Shown one piece after another: positions 59,386 to 64,000 of a stretch of 64,000 nucleotides of DNA (within the stretch, counting starts at the first letter, position 1; the number at the start of each line of letters is the position of its first letter). The notes under the pieces are model-generated. The model was not told the origin of the DNA and did not search any database. It worked only from the letters and a program-made list of their open reading frames with translations. The DNA is from UBA8106 sp964569695 (GTDB lineage: Bacteria > Acidobacteriota > Vicinamibacteria > Vicinamibacterales > UBA823). The stretch spans positions 79,192-143,191 of the forward strand of contig CAZMUA010000005.1 of the NCBI GenBank assembly GCA_964569695.1. Direction: 5' to 3'. Made by a program: the position numbers and the translations under genes.

Positions 59386-60330
59386 TTAGATATCGTCGAG
59401 ATGAGCTAGCGCCTCATAGTGCTTACGCTGTTCGGATGTGAGAGTGTGAGGCATTGTAATGCTCACCGTCACGTACAGAGCGCCGCGCTGGTTTTTCTTT
59501 CGCAGGATAGGCATTCCTTTCTCTTTCAATCTAAAGACTTGGCCAACCTGTGTGCCTGCGGGAATTGTTAGTTGAAGTGAACGACTATTCACATTGTCAA
59601 AGTTGACTGTTCCGCCCAAAATAGCCGTAGTCAGGGGAATCTCAATAGTTAGATAAAGATTATTGCCTTTTCTGGTGAACTTCTCATGTTTGCGAAGATG
59701 GGTGCGGAAATAAAACTCTCTATTCTGTTTCGGCAGTCTCTGTTTTTGCCCTAATCCCGAAACACGTATTTTGGCACCTTCGTTAATCCCAGGCGGAATT
59801 CGAACCTCCGCTGATTGGGTTTGCCCTTCGCCTAGGAAGGTGACTCGTTTTGTCGTACCATGAAAAGCTTCTTCGAGTGTTAACGCAATTGTCTGTTCTG
59901 AAGATGACTGTTGCGGGTGAGTCCTTCGCTCGTGTGTCGTGCCGTGCATCGAGGGTGCAGCCTGCCCGGAAAAAAATGCATTAAAAAAATCCGAGAATGA
60001 TTCACCGTCAAAAACATTTTGGGCAGTGTTAGCACCTCGAAAATTGACCTTCCAATTACCATCGGTAAAAGGGTGACCTTGTGACCCTGCCGCTGTTTGC
60101 TCGTACATACGCCAGTTAGCTCCCATGTCATCATATTTACCACGATTGTCCTGATTTCCAAGGACTTCATAGGCTTCGCCGATCTCCTTGAACTTTGCTT
60201 CAGCTCGAGTATTGCCTTGGTTGAGATCTGGATGGTACTTACGAGCAAATTTCCGGTATGCTTGCTTGACTTCAGCGTTAGAGGCTTTTTTGGTTAAACC
60301 AAGGGTCTTGTAATAATCCTTATATTCCAT
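59386..60330 (-). CDS. DnaJ-class co-chaperone without zinc finger (CbpA type)
   Basis: 314 residues. The J domain (about 5-70) has the HPD tripeptide at 33-35 (KYHPD). A Gly/Phe-rich linker (about 90-135) follows, then two beta C-terminal domains (TIALTLEEAFHGTTKRV, VRIPPGINEGAKIRVSGLG, LTIPAGTQVGQVFRLKEKGMP). The CxxCxGxG zinc repeats of DnaJ proper are missing, as in CbpA. It stimulates DnaK ATP hydrolysis and delivers substrates. Confidence 0.92.
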   Translation of the reverse strand: MEYKDYYKTLGLTKKASNAEVKQAYRKFARKYHPDLNQGNTRAEAKFKEIGEAYEVLGNQDNRGKYDDMGANWRMYEQTAAGSQGHPFTDGNWKVNFRGANTAQNVFDGESFSDFFNAFFSGQAAPSMHGTTHERRTHPQQSSSEQTIALTLEEAFHGTTKRVTFLGEGQTQSAEVRIPPGINEGAKIRVSGLGQKQRLPKQNREFYFRTHLRKHEKFTRKGNNLYLTIEIPLTTAILGGTVNFDNVNSRSLQLTIPAGTQVGQVFRLKEKGMPILRKKNQRGALYVTVSITMPHTLTSEQRKHYEALAHLDDI

Positions 60331-60488
60331 AAGTGTTTTATTTTAAAAGTCAGCCTCGGAGGTCATCACTATTAAGATAATGAAGTGCTTTGGTCGGATT
60401 TACAATAGAAGGTTTTTCGGCAGCTTTCTCTGTGAGAGCGAGTACCGAGAAGCTTCCATCATTTAGGCTTTCTTGATATAGAGTACGG

Positions 60489-60508
60489 CGAAGAAGTCAC
60501 TTACTTCG
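60489..60508 (+). promoter_or_regulatory. Dyad directly upstream of the NSS transporter ribosome site
   Basis: CGAAG (60489-60493) and CTTCG (60504-60508) flank AAGT-C-ACTT-A, forming a nearly continuous inverted repeat that ends three bases before the AAGGAGG. It could be an operator or, in RNA, a structure near the ribosome-binding site. Confidence 0.35.
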
Positions 60509-60524
60509 GCAAGGAGGAACGAAC

Positions 60525-61982
60525 TTGGCTCTGGGCGAAAGATTTTCTTCTCGATGGGGATTAATTCTGGCCGGCCTTGGTCTGGCCGTAGGTACCGGAA
60601 ATTTGTGGAGGTTTCCCCGTATTGCGGCCGAAAATGGCGGCGCCGCATTCCTAATTCCCTGGATACTTTTTCTTTTTATCTGGTCTCTTCCCTTAATGAT
60701 TGCAGAATTCGGTATTGGTCGGGGTGCCAGAAGAGGCGTTGTGGGTTCTTTTGCGACGTTAATTGGTCCGCGATTTGCGTGGATGGGTGGTTTTATTGCC
60801 GTTACAACCACCATGATTATGTTCTATTACACGGTGGTCACTGGTTGGACACTGAAGTATTTTGTTCTGACCCTAACGGGAGGAATTAAAGAGGTATCAC
60901 CCGGTGGTTACTGGGAGATTTATAGCACGTCAGTGTGGCAGCCTGTATTTTTTCATCTGGTGGCTGTTGGAATCGGGGCCTACATTATTCAACGAGGAGT
61001 GGTCGCAGGCATTGAGCGTGCGAATCGAATATTGATTCCGATTCTTTTTGTGTTGCTGTGTGTTGCAGTTGTTCGATCAGTTACGCTTCCAGGGTCCGAA
61101 CGCGGTTTAGAGTTCCTGTTTAACCCTGATCTGTCAGCACTGAAAAGTTACAAAACGTGGCTGGAAGCCCTAACTCAATCTGCCTGGTCCACTGGGGCAG
61201 GCTGGGGAATGATCCTGACGTATGCAACCTATATGCGGCGCAAAGATGACTTGGTGTTAAATGCAACAACCATAGGATTTGGCGACAATACCGCCTCGCT
61301 TTTGGCTGGCATGGCAATAGTGCCGACGACGTTTGCGTTATTGTCGAATGCAGAAGCTCTAGAGGTCATGGCATCGGGCAATGAAGGTTTAACTTTTATT
61401 TGGATTCCACAACTGTTTAACCAAGTGCCGGGTGGAACAATCCTCCTACCGTTATTTTTTCTAGCACTCTTCTGTGCCGCATTATCCTCTCTGATTGCCA
61501 TGATAGAAATGGCAACTCGAATTTTGATGGATGGAGGTATTAATCGACGGCGTGCCGTACGACTTGTGGCGAGCGCGATCGCAATCTGTGGAATCCCGTC
61601 TGCCGTGAGTATGACTGTATTTAGAAATCAAGATTGGGTCTGGGGGGTCGCCCTTATGATCAGCGGGCTATTTGTTGCGATTTTGGCGACAATATATGGA
61701 CAAGAAAAGTTTCGCAACAAGTTAGTGAACGTACCGGGTAACGATTTGAATCTTGGTAAGGTATATAGCTGGATCCTGAAATATTTGGTTCCGGCTGAGT
61801 TTATGGCGATGTTTGGGTGGTGGATGTACCAGGCGGCAACGGTTGATGGATGGTGGGACCCGAGGAACGCCCTAAGCGTAGGAACCTGCCTCCTCCAGTG
61901 GGGCATGGCCTTGTCGGTCTTGATCTATTTCAACAAGCAAATCGCGACCGCTAGTTTACGTGGAGAGGCGGATGAAGCATGA
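60525..61982 (+). CDS. Sodium-dependent transporter, NSS/SLC6 family
   Basis: 485 residues with about 11-12 membrane segments. The first segment carries the unwound sodium and substrate site GLGLAVGTGNLWRFPRIAAENGG, characteristic of LeuT-fold NSS proteins. The starting codon is TTG at 60525 with AAGGAGG seven bases upstream (60511-60517). Bacterial members import amino acids. Because the stop overlaps a small MetS-like gene, the closest functional model is the methionine/alanine importer MetPS, but the substrate is inferred. Confidence 0.9.
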   Translation: MALGERFSSRWGLILAGLGLAVGTGNLWRFPRIAAENGGAAFLIPWILFLFIWSLPLMIAEFGIGRGARRGVVGSFATLIGPRFAWMGGFIAVTTTMIMFYYTVVTGWTLKYFVLTLTGGIKEVSPGGYWEIYSTSVWQPVFFHLVAVGIGAYIIQRGVVAGIERANRILIPILFVLLCVAVVRSVTLPGSERGLEFLFNPDLSALKSYKTWLEALTQSAWSTGAGWGMILTYATYMRRKDDLVLNATTIGFGDNTASLLAGMAIVPTTFALLSNAEALEVMASGNEGLTFIWIPQLFNQVPGGTILLPLFFLALFCAALSSLIAMIEMATRILMDGGINRRRAVRLVASAIAICGIPSAVSMTVFRNQDWVWGVALMISGLFVAILATIYGQEKFRNKLVNVPGNDLNLGKVYSWILKYLVPAEFMAMFGWWMYQAATVDGWWDPRNALSVGTCLLQWGMALSVLIYFNKQIATASLRGEADEA

Positions 61983-62134
61983 GTGGACGAACATGGATAA
62001 TGATGTTGATTGTGCTTGCGGTGAATTGGGGCGGGTTCCTAATTATGTTGATTTATGGCATTCGGCGAGAAGGACACAAGATGATGAGTGAGGCAGGAAG
62101 CCTCGAAGAATTCGATGAGTCATCTGATAATTGA
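61979..62134 (+). CDS. MetS-like small subunit of the NSS transporter
   Basis: 51 residues. The ATG at 61979 overlaps the transporter stop (ATGA). One membrane segment at about 6-27 (WIMMLIVLAVNWGGFLIMLIYG) precedes RR and an acidic tail (EEFDESSDN). The layout, WGG within the membrane segment and position directly after an NSS gene match MetS of corynebacterial MetPS, the small subunit needed for transport. It is below the size that many gene finders keep. Confidence 0.75.
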   Translation: MSGRTWIMMLIVLAVNWGGFLIMLIYGIRREGHKMMSEAGSLEEFDESSDN

Positions 62135-62211
62135 ACTATGTTGACGAGATTGTGTACGCTATAGAAGAGGGAGATAGCTTTTTCAACTTTAAGTCGAAAG
62201 GAAACTTCTCC

Positions 62212-62643
62212 ATGTATCCAGAGTTCATGATTGCGCCATTTCGTGCGGAGTTAACCCAGCTTGGAGTAAAAGAATGTCGTACCGGTGAAGAGGTCGATGC
62301 GGTAGTGGCTGACACAAACGGTACAGTCATGGTGATTGTTAATTCGGTGTGCGGATGTGCCGCCGGAAAAGCTCGACCTGGCATCGCTCTAGCTTTACAG
62401 CATTCCGTGAAGCCGGAGTCTGTGGTCACAGTGTTTGCAGGTGCTGACATTGAGGCGACGGAACGTGCAAGAAAACACTTTTCTGGTTATGCGCCGTCTT
62501 CACCCTCCGTGGCGCTTTTACGAAACGGTAAAGTCGTCTATATGTTAGAGCGTCATCAAATCGAGAATCAGGAAGCACCGGAGATTGCCCAGCAATTAAT
62601 GGCTGCGTTCGACAAGCATTGTACAAGCGTGCCAGTGGGTTAA
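62212..62643 (+). CDS. BrxA/BrxB (YphP/YqiW) family bacilliredoxin
   Basis: 143 residues from the ATG at 62212 with AAAGGA about nine bases upstream; the frame is open earlier but the family starts here (MYPEFMIAPFRAELTQLGVKE). The active site is CGC (Cys47, Cys49) in NSVCGCAAGKARPG, as in bacilliredoxins, which remove bacillithiol from oxidised proteins. Whether this organism makes bacillithiol is unknown from the window. Thioredoxin-like fold, cytoplasmic. Confidence 0.9.
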   Translation: MYPEFMIAPFRAELTQLGVKECRTGEEVDAVVADTNGTVMVIVNSVCGCAAGKARPGIALALQHSVKPESVVTVFAGADIEATERARKHFSGYAPSSPSVALLRNGKVVYMLERHQIENQEAPEIAQQLMAAFDKHCTSVPVG

Positions 62644-62651
62644 AGCACTGG
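62632..62651. terminator. Stem-loop between the convergent brx-like and hemH genes
   Basis: CCAGTG (62632-62637) pairs with CACTGG (62646-62651) around an 8-base loop containing the bacilliredoxin stop codon. No U-tract follows. It may be a shared weak end for both genes. Confidence 0.3.
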
Positions 62652-62655
62652 GCCT

Positions 62656-63660
62656 CTATCTCGCCTGATGAGGATTTACCATTTCGGTTGAGAGAGAAAG
62701 GGGAACACCATTTTTGTAACGAGCGCAGGTGGAGAGCACCATATCGGTCATCATATTAATGAATGTAGGGTGATCGTTAGCCGTGCTAGCTCGCACCATT
62801 GGTAGTTGAAGCCTTTGACAGAGGGCGGCGACTTCAGTGTCAAGATCGTATAAAACTTCAACATGATCAGTGACGAACCCTATGGGGCATAAAATGACTG
62901 CACCCAATCCCTTGGAATGTTCGGCGCTTAGATAATCTCCTACATCAGGTCCGAGCCAAGGGTCCTGTGGGTTGCCACTGCGACTTTGATATACCAGACT
63001 CCAGTCTTTTACATCAGCAGCCTTAGCAGTCTGAGTGCAAGATTCCAAAAGTTGAGACTCATAGCGTGAGTTATTCGCCAATCGTGTTGGTATGCTGTGG
63101 GCTGTGAAAACCACTCTGGCCGAGGTGGCTAGGCTAGACGACAGCCGCTTTCTAGCGTCAAGCACTCTGGAAGCCATGCAGTTGATGAAATCTGGGTGGG
63201 TGTACCAGCTTGAAACAAAGTGAACATTGAGATCTGCGAGACCCCGTTGCTGTATTTGCTCTCTCGCATCGAGAACGTTCTGGCGATATTGTTCGCAACT
63301 TGAGTACGATGCGTGGCCAGCCATAATAAACCCTAGTGGTCTTCGAAGTCCAAGTTTCGACATATGACTGAGGGTATCAACGAGAAATGGATGCCAATTT
63401 CGCATTCCTACAAAGACGGGAATTTCGTTTCCTGAATGTTTTAGCGACTTCTCGAGCGCGGATGCCTGCATCTGTGTGAGTTTTGTGATGGGTGATATTC
63501 CATCGAAGAGGTCATAATGCTTGGCGACTTCATGTACCCGAGCAGGTGGGACCTTACGCCCTCGCAAGACATTGTGAAGAAATGGAAGGACATCATCTTG
63601 ACCCTGAGGACCTCCGAAGGCGATCAATAAGACGGCATCAAATGGGCGTGTTTTTAACAT
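62656..63660 (-). CDS. hemH: Ferrochelatase
   Basis: 334 residues. It inserts ferrous iron into protoporphyrin IX (or coproporphyrin III in the alternative pathway) at the end of haem synthesis. The metal-site His188 is in FTAHSIP and the acid in GFVTDHVEVLYDLD; LLIAFGGPQGQDDVLPFL is the usual N-terminus. No other haem gene is in the window. The length is typical of bacterial HemH. Confidence 0.93.
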   Translation of the reverse strand: MLKTRPFDAVLLIAFGGPQGQDDVLPFLHNVLRGRKVPPARVHEVAKHYDLFDGISPITKLTQMQASALEKSLKHSGNEIPVFVGMRNWHPFLVDTLSHMSKLGLRRPLGFIMAGHASYSSCEQYRQNVLDAREQIQQRGLADLNVHFVSSWYTHPDFINCMASRVLDARKRLSSSLATSARVVFTAHSIPTRLANNSRYESQLLESCTQTAKAADVKDWSLVYQSRSGNPQDPWLGPDVGDYLSAEHSKGLGAVILCPIGFVTDHVEVLYDLDTEVAALCQRLQLPMVRASTANDHPTFINMMTDMVLSTCARYKNGVPLSLSTEMVNPHQAR

Positions 63661-63923
63661 TTTTCTAGTAGGATGACCCTAGCAGGCCTTAAGATTTTAC
63701 ACGCGCTTGAACCTGCACGCCACAATTCTAACAAGCCAAAAGTTTTCGTTTTCTAGAGAAGGTGTCAGCGGATTGTCTGGCTGAGGTACAATCGAAGTAT
63801 AGAGTGTAGTATTTAGATCGGAATCCTGGCGTAGTGACACCCTGAGTAGATGTTCTAAGTGTGGTAATGGCAATCCACATTAAATGCTAGGCTCTAGAAA
63901 GCGGTAGGATTGCGGATAGGGTT

Positions 63924-64000
<77 letters not shown>

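Overview
The window reads as a chromosomal segment of a Gram-negative, non-photosynthetic bacterium. The mix of genes fits an uncultured, moderate-GC member of the Acidobacteriota (Vicinamibacteria-like): a DUF5916 outer-membrane protein, BamD, bactofilin, an S55 (SpoIVB-type) peptidase beside a fused SpmA/SpmB protein, a PASTA protein in a def-fmt-rsmB-rpe cluster, and a fused AroDE. The taxonomy is inference from gene content; no marker phylogeny could be run. I see no transposases, phage genes, CRISPR arrays or rRNA genes. Most genes look like core chromosome, packed in operons with 1-14 bp stop/start overlaps.

Layout. 1-2.4 kb: end of a peptidase C26 (gamma-glutamyl-GABA hydrolase-like) gene, an SDR and an aldehyde dehydrogenase, possibly an amine catabolism module. 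2.5-12 kb: envelope and secreted proteins (DUF5916 barrel, Yip1, Tat-exported class V aminotransferase, S9 peptidase, sulfatase, YdcF-like, bactofilin) and an exonuclease. 12.5-15.8 kb: tRNA-Gly(CCC), a phosphohexomutase plus sugar-nucleotidyltransferase pair, and PgsA. 15.8-23.5 kb, minus strand: aroC, def, fmt, rsmB, a PASTA protein, rpe, thioesterase, sugar epimerase, bamD. 23.6-29.1 kb, minus strand: S55 peptidase, secreted propeller protein, SpmAB fusion.

29.2-41.8 kb holds one very long plus-strand aromatic amino acid operon: aroDE, trpE, trpG, trpD, trpC, trpF, trpB, trpA, chorismate mutase, DAHP synthase, a degenerate TyrA, a JAMM peptidase, leucyl aminopeptidase and a small membrane protein. 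Its leader is the main discovery here. A consensus-like promoter is followed by a 40-codon leader peptide carrying Trp-Trp-Arg-Phe-Phe-Tyr-Phe, then a 10-bp antiterminator pairing and a strong intrinsic terminator ending 7 bases before aroDE. By reading, this is a complete ribosome-mediated attenuator that appears to sense all three aromatic amino acids. The second unusual item is the TyrA homologue, which keeps its fold residues but has lost every NAD and substrate motif and its C-terminal domain.

41.8-57.5 kb: AmiC-type amidase, FtsK, KsgA, DUF3467, LexA, a PfkB kinase, a secreted unknown, RecG, RsmD, CoaD, an aminotransferase, a GlcD-like oxidase and an ArnT-like glycosyltransferase. 57.5-64 kb: rho with a near-perfect promoter, a CDGSH protein, a DnaJ, an NSS-family transporter with an overlapping 51-residue MetS-like subunit, a bacilliredoxin, ferrochelatase and tRNA-Pro(CGG) at the right edge. 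Motif positions were counted by hand and no alignments or folding programs were run.
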